From contig OW388292.1 in NCBI GenBank assembly GCA_936450465.1, positions 11,241,756-11,305,755 on the forward strand: a stretch of DNA of 64,000 bases, given 5' to 3'. A program made the translations under genes and the position numbers. Below, one piece after another: positions 23,398-35,540 of the stretch. Origin of the DNA: Gibbula magus. Its lineage: Eukaryota > Mollusca > Gastropoda > Trochida > Trochidae. Below the pieces are notes generated by a model that was not told where the DNA came from, searched no databases, and saw only the letters and a list, made by a program, of their open reading frames with translations. Position 1 is the first letter of the stretch; each line of letters begins with the position of its first letter.

Positions 23398-23760
23398 GCA
23401 TTCAGTTTAGTTACAGCTCAAGGTGTTCTTGCATTCAGTTTAGTTACAGCTCAAGGTGTTCTTGCATTCAGTTTAGTTACAGCTCAAGGTGTTCTTGCAT
23501 TCAGTTTAGTTACAGCTCAAGGTGTTCTTGCATTCAGTTTAGTTACAGCTCAAGGTGTTCTTGCATTCAGTTTAGTTACAGCTCAAGGTGTTCTTGCATT
23601 CAGTTTAGTTACAGCTCAAGATGTTCTTGCATTCAGTTTAGTTACAGCTCAAGGTGTTCTTGCATTCAGTTTAGTTACAGCTCAAGGTGTTATTGCATTC
23701 AGTTTAGTTACAGCTAAAGGTGTTATTGCATTCAGTTTAGTTACAGCTAAAGGTGTTCTT
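23398..23760 (+). repeat. 33-bp minisatellite, 11 copies
   Basis: Eleven direct copies of a 33-base unit (GCATTCAGTTTAGTTACAGC plus 13 bases). The first six are identical and the last three drift (G to A, C to A changes). Because 33 is a multiple of three, one frame (23311-23802) stays open and would encode an 11-residue repeat AFSLVTAQGVL. The start ATG, the lack of a signal peptide and the absence of a splice context give no support for a real gene, so I call it a minisatellite. Confidence 0.9.
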
Positions 23761-23837
23761 GCCGTCACAACATGCCGAGTTGATATCCTTGATGCATCAT
23801 AATCACAGGTTGAACATGTGATTTAGATTAAAACTAA

Positions 23838-24374
23838 CAAGAGTGCGCTGAGAGCACAAGAACCCCCGGGTTCCATATCCTTCAAATCAGCAGTAAGGGT
23901 AAGGGCAATTTCATGACCTATTAAAAATAAATCAGCATGTCAAGTATCGAAAGCCTATCACCAATCAATCAATAATTATGGCCATTGTTAAGTTTCTTAC
24001 AAAATGGATCCTACATCAAGGTCAAGGTCACATGATCAAAGGTAATAACTTCAGTGTGTGACATTGGAAACATAACATGTTCAAATGCTGACGAATTAAA
24101 CGTTACTGCGAGTGTGAAATTGGAAAGCCGAGCGCTCTAAGTCAAGGGCCATAACTCTGAACATATATTAATCCGATCGGTCCCAAAACAGCACTTGCGT
24201 ATCACCGATGTATATCCTAAGCATGTGTACAGTGTCAGAAAGATCGAACCGAAACTGTGGGAGGAGTTGATTTCAGAACACAAGTACCCTATTCGGGACG
24301 GACGGACGGACGGACGGACAGACGGACTGCGCCACGACATAAACCCCCATTTGGTTTCACCCGGGGGTTAAAAA
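23838..24374 (+). repeat. Dispersed repeat with GACG run
   Basis: It opens with GAGTGCGCTGAGAGCAC and AAGAACCCCCGGG and closes with CACCCGGGGGTT, so the ends share an ACCCCCGGG inverted motif. A (GACG) run at about 24296-24325 lies near the 3' side, after AGTGTCAGAAAGATCGAACC. This architecture is common in molluscan dispersed repeats. No coding sequence is seen. Confidence 0.65.
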
Positions 24375-24934
24375 ACTAAAAACCTGGTAGGCATACGTGT
24401 AGCTCAAAGAAAGTTGGTGTGTGGACCAGAAATCATCATGTGTAGATTTGCCTTTATGTTTAAAACTTCCATGGAAATACAACTTACTTACTTGTCGCAT
24501 CCAAAGAAACGCAAGCAAAACATTGATTATGTTGTAATTATTCCACTTTATGATGTTGCTGTGTTTGTGTCTGTTATATTCTTGTGTGGTATGAGCCGTT
24601 CACTTGGTGATAAGTGGCATTATGTGAGGATGTTAGCTTACTGGAGTTTAATGGTGACACTCGAATTTCCACTACTGTCCACAACACCATTCACGGCATC
24701 AACGACAACTCGACACTAGTACTGGTGACAGTTCTATCATATAATGTTTCGTATACCAAATACATATGACGTGGAAGTATCAATTTATCTTGATCGAATT
24801 TGAAAAGTGTTTGACAGACAATCCTGCACGCTGTATTAAAGAGAAATCTTATTTACGTCATACGAAAGGTAAGCTGTTTACAACATAGTAAATGCGCCTA
24901 TACATCCGTCAACATTCAATTGTTAATTAGTCGT

Positions 24935-25115
24935 TCTAAATCAAGCATGCACGTCTATGGCGTTGCATCGTCTCGACTCAAAAGAAGAGACTGAAAAGAA
25001 ATCTCTCATTACGAATGAAACTGAAGGAAAACCCATGGTAACTCGATACAGTCCAATATCAGTTAATGTTGCCATAGATACAAGTAGAAGTAACTGAAAC
25101 ATGCATGTTGATGGC
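24935..25115 (+). repeat. Dispersed repeat C, first copy
   Basis: GCACGTCTATGGCGTT, GACTGAAAAGAAATCTCTCA, ACGAATGAAACTGAAG and a CATGGTAA-TCGAT block occur in the same order at about 63718-63990. The second copy has about 130 extra bases after GGCGTT. No terminal repeats are visible. Confidence 0.6.
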
Positions 25116-25207
25116 AGAAATCGGAAAGGATAATTTTGTTTTTTCCCCCGTAACAATCGCGTCTGTATCTTCATGCAAATTTAAGGACATGAAATAGACA
25201 TTCATTT

Positions 25208-25296
25208 AAGATCATTCTCCTCCCACAGAGGTTACTCCCTTCAAATTTCCGATCCTAACAAGGAGTAACCTCTGTGGGAAGAGAATGATTTTAAGA
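25208..25296. mobile_element. Small palindromic MITE
   Basis: ATCATTCTCCTCCCACAGAG GTTACTCC on the left is mirrored by GGAGTAACCTCTGTGGGA AGAGAATGAT on the right with a spacer of about 25 bases. It would form a stem of about 28 pairs. Confidence 0.75.
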
Positions 25297-25446
25297 TATG
25301 CATGGAAAATAATTACCGTTCTACCAGATATATCTGGTATTTTCTAACATTTCAGATGCTTCAACATTTACAGTGAATAATCCATTCTTTCCTGATATAA
25401 GATATAGATAGTGTATTGTTAATTTACGCCTTTGTGTATTACGTAA

Positions 25447-25551
25447 TGGAGAATGCATGAGGAGCCGTGGTTTCGTTAAAAATAATCAACGAACCCCGAA
25501 GGGGCGAGTTGATTATTTTTAACGAATCCACGGCTCCGAATGCATTCTCCA
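25447..25551. mobile_element. Palindromic MITE, 105 bp
   Basis: TGGAGAATGCAT and GGAGCCGTGG then TTCGTTAAAAATAATCAAC are mirrored at the right side, around the centre CCCCGAAGGGG. Nearly the whole length pairs. It lies 150 bases from the palindrome at 25208. Confidence 0.8.
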
Positions 25552-25883
25552 TCTTAATCCATCATGTATGACGTCACGAAACATACATATGTGATTATCT
25601 AGCATTGTAGACAATACATTTCAATTATGAAACCTAAAAAAATATTATTTTTGCAAATTTCGGCGCCCATTCATCGGATATGGAACACGTAGCTTCGACC
25701 CTGATGAAATTGATACTTCCGCGCACGTGCATGGCGCAAATCTTCCACGCAAAGCGATTTGACTGACAGCCGAACTCCTGCATTTCATGTGTTTCAGCAC
25801 GATCCCAATGCGTTTCACACATTACTAGTCTTGTTTAGAATGCACGGATCTTACTGACAAATCAAATGATTACCAGCAGGCCT

Positions 25884-25955
25884 GGTAGTCTAATAGGGTA
25901 TGGCGCTGCGTAACAGACGAAGGATTACATGTTCGATTCCCGGGTCAGACATTAC
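25884..25955 (+). repeat. tRNA-like sequence, possibly a SINE head
   Basis: GGTAGTCTAATAGGGTA resembles an A box and ATGTTCGATTCCCGG fits a B box, about 45 bases apart. Acceptor and anticodon stems do not pair well by eye, so an active tRNA gene is doubtful. Confidence 0.4.
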
Positions 25956-26869
25956 AAAAATAATCAGATATTCTAAGAATCTCATCAGATATACTAAGAA
26001 AAAATACATCATTCTTGAACAATGTAGCCATTACGAAAATGTCAAAACCTGACACCCCTCCTGACTGGATTAGTCAATGACCAGTAGATTCTTAAAAATA
26101 ATCCACTGTTAACACAATAGAGTGACGTCATCACCATGGATTAAACAAGGTTATCGTCAATTTGGAAAATTAGAATATTTGTGTTAACTGTAAGATTAAA
26201 CAAATTAAATTGGTTTGGCGACTGTTAACAAATATGCTTTACCACTGCTAAGATGATAACACTGCTTATGATATACACACATTCGTGATATGTTCATGGA
26301 GTTATTTTAACTGTCACACAAAACCTCACTTTGAATGGTCAATATAAGTTTTACTTTAAACGAGCGTAATTCTTTGGCAAGATGTTCTGTGTCGCCAATG
26401 TTATACATCTGTTCATATTCACCTGAAGTGAATCGGGTTCCAACATTTTTCACAACTTCATTTTAATGATTTGGATTTATTTAATTGTTCTCCCCTTTGA
26501 AAGCCAATCCTGGTTCCTATTTCCGTGTTTGGAAAAGTTATAAACACGCATTCCAACTTCACATTGATGATTGAAATACAGTGAACTTACTTACATACAT
26601 ACATACTTTTTAATTATTACTGATCTCTTCATAAACGTTTTCCCCGTGTTTTCTGTATCTTTTGTACAATAAAGTTACATTCATTATTGTCTTAAGCCAT
26701 AAGCGTCCGAATATTCAATCTCAGGAGCAAAAGAAAAAAAAAGACCATCAACATTGTTGATGAAATATGATTTGTTTATCACGTCTTAAAAATGCAAATG
26801 ATTAAGTTTATCTACAATGTAAGGCCACGGATGAATTTGTTCCTGATGTGTACATTTAATGGACTGGTA

Positions 26870-27018
26870 AATAACTGAAATATTGAATTTCACCTCAGTC
26901 TTCAGGACGCTACTGTGTCAATAGATAAAGGTCTTTAAGTGCTAACAAGCTATGACTCAAACTTTCACGTGATATTTATCTGTCGGCACCAATAAAGATG
27001 TCATAGCTGATGTCTGGC
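26870..27018 (+). repeat. Dispersed repeat D, copy 1 of 3
   Basis: TATTGAATTTCACCTCAGTC TTCAGGACGCTAC, then AAATAAAGG-like, AGTGCTAACA, CTTTCA and GATATTTATCTGTCGGC blocks. The same series recurs at 37045-37199 and 41955-42105 in the same orientation. Function and family are unknown to me. Confidence 0.65.
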
Positions 27019-27420
27019 AATATACCTAATAATGAGATATATGTCCTTTAGTGATCGGCACGTAATACTACATATACATGTAATACTACTAAGGGTTCAG
27101 ATGTATTATTTAAAATACTGACTTAGCAAGGCTAACGAGGATATGATTTAACTTTAAGTGCTGTGCATAAACATATAAAGGAGAAAAACGATAGAATAAA
27201 TATCATCGAATCGGGTCGAAAGAGATGAGTTAAACTGAAACATATTTGAGGTGAGGTTAGTTGCGGTTTAATGTCGCTTTCAAGAGTATTTCAGTTATAT
27301 ATATATAACATTTATTTCCTCCAATTTGAAGAGTACAAAGAAAAATATAACATATTTACTCAAAAGAAGTCATTGTCGAGGGGCATTGCGCATTGATTGC
27401 CGGATCTGAGCTGCCGTAGA

Positions 27421-28482
27421 TCAGTGTTCATACTTATGTGACACCAACAGACCTCTGGTAGTATCTGCTGGCCATACGGAACACATATTGCACACTGCTG
27501 CGAAGGTATCCTTGTCATATGTGCACAAGTCTAAGTTTGTCCCACACGAAAGCAAGCACATAGTGAAGTCAAGGTCACTGAGGTTGTGGAGATGTGCACT
27601 AAACTCTACGCTATCTATAGCTATGATCTCACACCACAGTTCATCGCGTAGTTCAGTCACATATTCACAGTTCAGGAGAATGTGGATAAGAACATCAGTG
27701 TAAAATAGACCACATCTATGGCACAGTTCACTTTCACCCTGCCTCACTCTGATAACAGCACATGTCTGCACCACAAAGTTGGCTGCTACTCTACAGGATG
27801 GTGTCCTCTGGGCGAGCACCCAGGCTTGGTGCACACACAAGTTTGGGTGGATTTGATGGAACTCGTGTAGTTCAGAATCTATTAGTCTCTGTCTATATGA
27901 TCTCAGCTCACAGTCCATGACACACCTTTTTACTATTCTCTTCCATGCCATTTGGTTGAGGAACTGTCCTGTTTGTGTGTAAGACTCTAAGTACTGATGC
28001 AGGTCATACTTGTGGAGAATTCTAACGATGTCTGGAATAAATCCTGAAGACGTCTCTAGTTCATGCCGGAAGCACATAAGCCTAGTGAGAAAGACTCGAT
28101 GAGGCAGATAATGTCTCTTCATGTTAATGAGCCTTCCCATATATAAGAGCTTCCGAGTATCTATCACAGTTTCAAGAGGGCATAAACCTAACAGTCCAAG
28201 ACAAATATCTGTTCTGGTTCTTCTTGGTCAATTCTGGATCCTCTTGACTGCATAACGGTATGCTCTCTCAAGCATGGTTATCTCATGCTTAGTGAGACTA
28301 GTCCAGAGCTCGCATCCATAGAGTGCTTTTGGTAGCACTGTTGCTGAAAGTAGCTTTCCGGCTGTTATTGGACTCATTGACTTGGAGTGGAATCCTTTCC
28401 GCAGCAACATGTGTGTATTTGCTCTTATAGTGTTACTAGCTTGCAGCACATGCTCCATGGATGACATTCTCTGAGTAAGCAC
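27421..28482 (-). pseudogene. LINE C-terminal fragment (thumb and zinc knuckle)
   Basis: One minus-strand frame runs from 28482 to 27421, broken by a single TGA at 28230-28228. The first part has a LINE thumb: AGKLLSATVLPKALYGCELW and TMLERAYRYAVKRIQN. After the stop it continues in frame (PRRTRTDICLGLLGLCPLET) to a C-terminal tail with a CHRC-x12-H-x4-C type zinc knuckle (CHRCGLFYTDVLIHILLNCE). The catalytic YADD/FADD region and endonuclease are absent, as expected for a 5'-truncated copy. Clade uncertain. The single stop and long frame suggest a fairly young copy. Confidence 0.8.
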
Positions 28483-28499
28483 TATGCCAACATGTCTGA

Positions 28500-30567
28500 T
28501 GATATCTGTCTGCAGCTGCTAGTATTACGGCAGGGAGAAAGCCCGCAACGCCATGTGGCTATGCATTGAAACAGATGAACAGACAAAGAAACAGATTTGA
28601 TCAAAGGCTGGAAACAGTATTACGACAAAATATACAAACCAAGTTGGACTCAAACTAGAGGAGATCACACCGGTTATAGGAGATGCCAGAGAAGAAACGA
28701 ACTGTTAGAAGGTTAGAAATATAATAATAATAAAATAGTGATTTTAATAGTCTGTATTGTAGTTTGTCATATTAATAACGTTTCTCGACAGACACATTTG
28801 CAATATTTTAAATATGTTTAATGGTCGGATGGATGAAGAGCAAAGAAAACATGTTATCACAAATAAATATTCCTTTATTTGCACCTATTTTTGTTCCTGA
28901 TTCTATATTGATAAAATCTTGATAAGAATTGTCTGGTTACCTTTTGAATTGTTGTATTACATTTTCTGATCAGTTCAGTTAAAGAAGGCAGATATGTGTA
29001 CGCTGCGCATGCGTGTGCAGTGAAAGTTCATACTTTCCTCAAAGCAATCATTAGTTTAGATTACATTCACAACACCGAGAATTGCATTGTTTACTTGTAT
29101 ATTAAATTTCGTCTAGACATGAGCGAACGAACTGAGTTGGTTCCCATCATTAAAGATGTTCTCATACAAGGTCTACCATCACTGACCAGGGCTAATGCTT
29201 ACTGGTCAGGGAAAGTGTCAATTAACCTGATTGTAATTGTGTATTTTTGCAAGTGATTAAAGATTCCTTTCTGGAATATGTGTTCGATAACAAAGTGTTC
29301 ATTAATGAAAGTATGGGTAGTGAAATAAACCTCAAGTAATATTGACTAAACGACGAACAAATGTTTAAAGGTACTGTACATTTGATTTAATGCAATTTTA
29401 TTTATAAAATGCATTTTTCTTTTTTAAATGGCAAATTTATGCACGGATTAACATGTATCTTTGATCTGGTTTTGAAGTTTTTAAGTTTGAGTTTTCTAGT
29501 TAGACTTAAACAATTTTGAGCTGTTTATTTTTAAAGAAATGGTCATGTACTCTTTGCATCAAATGGATAATAGTGTTAGTCTTGATAACGATAAAATGTA
29601 TTTTTTTCCAGTATCGGTTACAGTGGTTGAAGAGTGTCACTGAATGAAGGATACAGCTGTCGCAAATATATATTCTGCCTATATCATACTGGTGCACTTT
29701 ATCGCTGGTAAAAACATACGAGATTGAATCTGTAATTGTGTTTGCATCCTCCAAGTGTGAAATCAGAGCTATGACTACTGACAGGAGGGGATCTAAATGT
29801 TGACTTACTTCACTTTACTTTTCGTTGGGTTTTTTTCCAAACGAGCTTCTTTGTTCTTAATCAATAGTTCACAACTACGTTTTAATTAAATAGATTTATA
29901 CAAGTTTAAAATTGTGGTTGACCCCATCCAGCCCAATTGTAATGTTATTACAGAAAACACTAAATTTGTTATTAGGAGTTTGTGATAAGGAGAGTTCGTG
30001 GACAAAAGGATTAAAAATTAGATGCAGCATCTCAGCTTTCATCTAAAAACGTTAGACATTTGTATTTTAAATTGAGATTAAACAGGTTCGCTTGTTGATA
30101 ACAGACTGGTGCTAATGGAAACATTGACATCATTCTTTGCCCAGCGCCACTAACACGTCAATATGGTGAATTAGAATACCGACATTATCAGAAATACACA
30201 CTATAACCTTTAACCTTTAACAGATGTCTTTACTTACGATAGGCTCGTATCAATCAAACAGCTAAAACTGTAATTATTTTTGTTTAAAATTTGGTTCAAT
30301 AATCATTTCCGTAGTAAGCATTTTTTGTGAATAAATGTGAACACATGGGTGAGTAAGGTTTCGTTTTCGACAAACTCAGGCTTGAAAGACCAGATTTGCT
30401 CATTGTCGCAAAGTGACTGTGGTAATACGATAAAACAATTTGGTTACTCTCAAGAGTTTATTACCAAATGACAAAATGAAAACAATAAACAGTTACATGG
30501 ATAATACAACGCGTGGGCGTAGATAGTGTGTCATAGGCCTCGGTACATGCAAGGTCAATGGTGATAT
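28500..30567. other. No gene recognised
   Basis: Frames at 28996-29256 (plus) and 29506-29754 (minus) show no known motif. The first has a plausible coding feel (SERTELVPIIKDVL) but no supporting splice pattern was established. Confidence 0.4.
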
Positions 30568-30568
30568 A

Positions 30569-31057
30569 CAGTCAGTGGACATAAGTATTCGTGACTTGAC
30601 GTTATTTCCATAGACTTGCATGCTATTTTAGTGTAGCCTGATTACTCATCATGGATTTTAATTCTATGGCATAACAATTGAAATTGTCTACACTTGTGAC
30701 GAATCATCTTGGCTACAATCTCATAATTTAAACTTAAATTTCCATTGGTTATCGAAGGAATGACAGCAATTTGATTAACATATACACATAATAGTGATTT
30801 CTTTAACATGGCCGTCTATGGGAAACGTTTTTATTTTATGTACATAATTAGCTATATCTATTGCCAATTATTAAATATTAGTCCGGAAATTTAACGGAAA
30901 TTATATACTTCAAGCTGAGATGATTTCAATTCAACCTGAAAAGTTTTACAACGATCAATTCAGAACTCATTTCAAGAAAATTATTTAGGCTACACTAAAT
31001 TAACATGCAAGTCTATGGAAATAACGTCAAGTCACGAATACTTATGTCCACTGACTA
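30569..31057. mobile_element. Tc1/mariner-like MITE
   Basis: Inverted repeats of about 70 bases begin CAGTCAGTGGACATAAGTAT at 30569 and end with ATACTTATGTCCACTGACT near 31056. They continue inward through ACTTGACGTTATTTCCATAG and GACTTGCATG. TA lies at or within two bases of each end. The GGACATAAGTATTCG form is typical of Tc1-type termini. The 350-base interior encodes nothing, so it would depend on a transposase in trans. Confidence 0.8.
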
Positions 31058-31089
31058 GCTTCCAAACTCCGGTCAGCGGAGGGGCAGCT

Positions 31090-32307
31090 GCAACATAAAT
31101 ATTTCATATGAATTTACATGATAATGAAACGCCTATATGACATCGTATCAAACAAAATAATGAAGAAGTCTACACCTAACCTTTATACATTAAAATGAGA
31201 AACATGTTAATTATTATCAGAACACACTTTAATCTTGCTCTCAAAACAGATTGACTGAAAACACTGATAGTTATCTTGGTAGCCACTAGTAAAGCCAATA
31301 TTCGCATAAGCTTAAACTATCAGTACTGATTACACGTGATCAGTTATAATTACTTATCACATCAGATCAACCAAACTATGAAAACATATTAAACATATCA
31401 GATTAAGCACACACAACAATTTCAAAATCACATCAAATCATATACATTCACAATTCACCAATTCACACACCACGTCACTATCAGTACAACTCACAAAATC
31501 ACTCTAGTGCTCGAAACTGACTGTCCGGCACTAGACTCGGTAGACCATGTAATATGCGGGGCCTGACTACCCTGGCATACACACCTACACCGACACAACC
31601 ACACCCCTTGGGTGGAACGGACTGTACAAAACAGTCAACACACTACCAAAACTTATGTTCGGCTCAGAATGTATATCACAGTACGGTCCAGACTGCAGCC
31701 AACACCACAGCCCCGAAAACAACCGCCTCATGATGTGCCAACTTGCTCTCAACATATCTGCTCCACAGACTAACACTCGCTGGGAAATGCAGATAATCTC
31801 TGGTTACGGAACACTGGAGCCGAACCCCGGTCGTGGATGAACTAAAACACACATGTCAGACTCATAAAATATCCATCATACAAACATTTAAGCCATAACC
31901 AATCATCAACACAATAGCACTTATTGCATAAATACTCACATTTCATTATTTACACAAAACACAATTAATCAATTATTGATTAAAGACAATTAACGCTAAA
32001 TTAATGCACTTTACACAAACTCACCTGTACCCTGAAAATTATGTCCCATCAAGTGTACCTGATACATGTTGACGCACACGGCTTCCTACAGTTGTCACCC
32101 GCCAGGAAATAAATAATCAGCATTAATGTTGTAAACTCCTGCAATATAAAGCAAAGTTGCAAACAACAAAAACTCACGAATTGAAAACATCAATCCAGTT
32201 GTCAACCAGTCAGAGGGGCAACTGACAAAGCGGCGAGAGCCCTGTACGTGCTAAGCGAGCATGGTTTGGGTAGTCTACTCTCGCCTACCGAGTACACGGT
32301 CAGGAGG
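31090..32307. other. A/C-rich unassigned region
   Basis: The plus strand is unusually rich in A and C from about 31130 to 32060, a strand asymmetry seen in some transcribed retroelement leaders. A short frame at 31655-31840 ends in GYGTLEPNPGRG. No LTR pair or terminal repeat was found. Confidence 0.4.
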
Positions 32308-32311
32308 TTAA

Positions 32312-33149
32312 AGAGCCATCACGGATGTTAGTGTCTCAAATATTTGGAAAATATACTTATAACGTCATTCGCCAGAGAAATCTTTTATCTACAAAATGGC
32401 ATATGTAAAATAATTTTCATATCACGACAATGTATTGCAATTTGGTTTCAAAGAGAAGTATCACTTCGACTAGCGCGCGCTACGGGTATCTGACGTATAT
32501 AAACAGAGTCCCCTTTTTTGTGTAATACGTACTACACAAACAGCAAGCGCTTCCGAAGCGAGAAGGTTCGTCTCTAGCGCAAGTCGCCATAACTACCCAT
32601 GTGCTGCACGTGCTGCACGTGTCTCCCTTGCAAAGTACCCTTGTCACACATTACTGAATGTGACGATTGCTTTACAAACTATGTTTCTAAATGTCCTGAG
32701 AATATACAAATTATTTCCTGTTGAATGTTCTTTTTATTGAGATAAGACCACCAAATTATGACAAATTTTTACTCTCATTAATTATAAAATTCAAGTAAAT
32801 TACCTAGTTGGGTAAAACAATTATTCCAATATCTGTAGCAAATACATAATTAAATGAAATGGTATATAAATAACCATAACAAATTATATATTTCGATTTC
32901 TTTCATTGCTCATATTTTTTGTTATTCTTTCGTGTCTTTGTTTACTGTGTGTGAGCTAGACCATAATGCTTTGCGCTTGAAAATAATAGACTGGATCTAT
33001 ATTTAGACTGGAAAACACCTTTACTAATTAATGCAATTTCTCGGCTTAATTTAAGTTGTGAAAATTAGGGGAAAATTAAGTGTATTTATTTCACGGAGAT
33101 AGATTTTTGGAGAAATTTTGATATTTTCATCAACATCCGTGATGGCTCT
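32312..33149. mobile_element. MITE with TTAA target duplication (Kolobok- or piggyBac-like)
   Basis: Perfect 18-base inverted ends, AGAGCCATCACGGATGTT at 32312 and its complement ending at 33149, flanked on both sides by TTAA (32308-32311 and 33150-33153). TTAA duplications are made by piggyBac and Kolobok transposases; ends beginning AG fit Kolobok better than piggyBac, which usually starts CCC. The 800-base interior is AT-rich and noncoding. Confidence 0.85.
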
Positions 33150-33153
33150 TTAA

Positions 33154-34799
33154 AGCTGCCGAACAAAAGTTTGTTACATTCACAACACTCGTAACATTTG
33201 TTTCACTATTTTCCACAACATTTATAAACGTAGTGTTTTCTTCTCATAATAAGGTAGTCAAATCATTGTAAATGCAAATGAAGTTAGGAAATGGTTGATA
33301 TTATGCATATATTAAGTTAGATTCTGGTTGCACTGAAATTAGTGCCTAAGTTACAAATATGAATACTGCAGGTATCATCAGTTCGTCTCGGTGAGTTCAT
33401 TCTTGTTTTGCATATCAACTTTAAAATGTTTTGAAACATAACTATTGCAGATTTCTTCAACACATACATTGCATTTGAATAAAGTATGTACATACTTCTA
33501 ATCCAATGTGAAGTTTTAATAATTTACACAGGTTCTGTAAAATGTTTCAAAACTTGTTGCCCCTTATCTCTAATAATTTATATTGCAAATGAAAAATTTA
33601 TCTGCTTTCATTGGCATAATTGTCTCAGACAACTGGTAATATAAACATATCATGCAGTGAATATGTTAAAGTGACGAAATACGACTTTTAGAGAAATAAC
33701 CGGGATGGAATGGATACCAGTTTAAAAGTAATGACCTTAATATACATGTGCAGGGTCAGAAAATCATGGTGTGAAATAGATAATTTAAAAATTTAATTCT
33801 ACAGAACATGTTATTCCTTCAGGAATATATTGTAGATAACGAAACACAACTAATGGAGAAGTGAGATTGACACGAAATCGTGTATGAGAACAGAGTCTCA
33901 ACTCTTAACATTCTGAGGGCTATTGTGCAGAAAAGGGTTGATTTGTGGATCACCCACATGACTATCTCCGGGCATATTCAACACTTTGGGTTTAAAAGTT
34001 AGGTCCTCGTGCAGAAAACAAATTTTGAATGACTGGAGAGAAAACTAAGAAGAAATTGGAGAACAGCACGCAGATTTTACTGGGGGTTATATTGGAACCA
34101 TGTTCCTTTCGCTGACAAATCTATTTTCACATGTTTTAGTAATATTCGTAAGATGTAAGTAAGACGTTTTCAAAGTAAGAGATACAGAAGTTTTTGCCCA
34201 GATGTGACAGTAAAACACCAACCCCCAAGTCCATTTTTGAGGATATTGTCAGAAAATTACTTCTGGAATCTTAAACGGTGGTTGGTATTCTGTAATTCCA
34301 TGAAATATCAGAATTGGATCATTAACGACTTAAAACACAATACGAATGTCTTGTACTACAGATTAAAAAATCAGATTTCTGCAAAATAAAATCCATTCCT
34401 CAATTTTCTATGTGTGGTCATTCATTTTGGGCTGTTCTGAACATTCCATAATTGGAATACCCTTGGCATTCCCAAAACATTAACTTATTTGGACTATCTG
34501 GGACATTATTGGTAACTCAACTGCTAATGGATTTCCTACTTCAAGCCAGGAGCTTTGAAAGTTAGTAAATAAATATTGGTATTTTGACTAAAAAGATACC
34601 TGTCGCAGTTTCCAGGAATTCATGTTTAAACCAATACAGGTACTGAGACAAACAAAAGATATTAATATTACTGAGTTGATCTACTTTCTTTTGATACCAA
34701 ACAGCGCTACAATACAACCACTTATAAACTTGTAATTTGTGTATTAAGTTTCAAACGTCATGTAAACATAGCAATGTAACAAACTTTTGTTCAGCAGCT
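33154..34799. mobile_element. 1.65-kb element with 27-bp inverted ends
   Basis: AGCTGCCGAACAAAAGTTTG TTACATT at 33154 is inverted at 34773-34799 with one mismatch. It starts directly after the TTAA that ends the preceding MITE, so the MITE may have inserted at its edge. Flanks of the two ends (TTAA and GTAC) do not match. No transposase is recognisable; a 61-codon frame at 34204-34389 has no motif. Confidence 0.65.
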
Positions 34800-34813
34800 G
34801 TACATGTATGTAA

Positions 34814-34849
34814 TGTCTTGATAAAAGCTTATTGTACCAACTGCCAAGT
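34814..34849 (+). repeat. Short direct repeat, copy 1
   Basis: TGTCTTGATAAAAGCTTATT GTACCAACTGCCAA recurs with one mismatch at 36587-36620, just after the poly-G run. Confidence 0.75.
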
Positions 34850-35282
34850 GAGTATGTACTTCCTGTTCTTATATTATGACATGTAAATGGTTTGATAAAC
34901 AGTGTGCCATATTTAACAAAATGAAAAATGCTAAACTGCAGCTCAAGTAATAAGTTTCATCAGAGCAATAGAAAGATAGGAATATAAGGGAGGAGATAAA
35001 AGCCATCTGAAAGGCAGATATTGAAGCTAAATAGCTAATGGTGTAAATTTGAATTTCAGAAATGGAAAATTGTTTTTGATCTTAGTAAATTCCATCTGAC
35101 ACAGCAACCTTTGTTTAGATGCAGACATCATAAAATAACAATTTTGAATATGTATACACAAAATTAATCTACCGCTTTTCCTCGAAATATGCTTTTTGAT
35201 GTTGTGAAAACAATTGACCATAGTCTTACTGATAAATAAAGATGATCAAACTAGAGACAAAACGGAAAGTACTTTATATGTG

Positions 35283-35540
35283 GGTCTTTGAAGGGTATTT
35301 AGAAGTGGTATACATAAGAACAGGAAGATTTCCTGGATAACAACTTCTTTATTGTGAAAATACACGACGTTTCGGAGTATCTCACACCTTCATCGGGTGG
35401 AATGTAAGGAAATAGCTATATAAATGTATAATTTTTTGTTATTTCCTTACATTCCACCTGATGAAGGAGTGAGTATGTACTCCGAAACGTCGTGCATTTT
35501 CACAATAAAGAAGTTGTTATCCAGAAAATCTTCCTGTTCT
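35283..35540. mobile_element. Palindromic element, family E, with 13-bp target duplication
   Basis: A 258-base element begins GGTCTTTGAAGGGTATTTAG and ends CTTCCTGTTCT. It is flanked by identical 13-mers TACTTTATATGTG at 35270-35282 and 35541-35553. Inside, AAGAACAGGAAGATTTCCTG, GATAACAACTTCTTTATTGT and ACGACGTTTCGGAGTA are mirrored on the right half around 35425. The left end carries about 28 bases that the right lacks. Related copies are at 40455-40680, 43420-43555 (minus) and 47950-48110. Confidence 0.8.

Noticed and set aside
24414..24719. 101-codon plus-strand frame with hydrophobic segments
   Set aside because: Two possible membrane-like stretches but no conserved motif, no signal peptide and it sits among repeats.
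25884..25955. Functional tRNA gene
   Set aside because: A- and B-box-like stretches exist but the cloverleaf stems do not pair by eye; kept only as a tRNA-like repeat.
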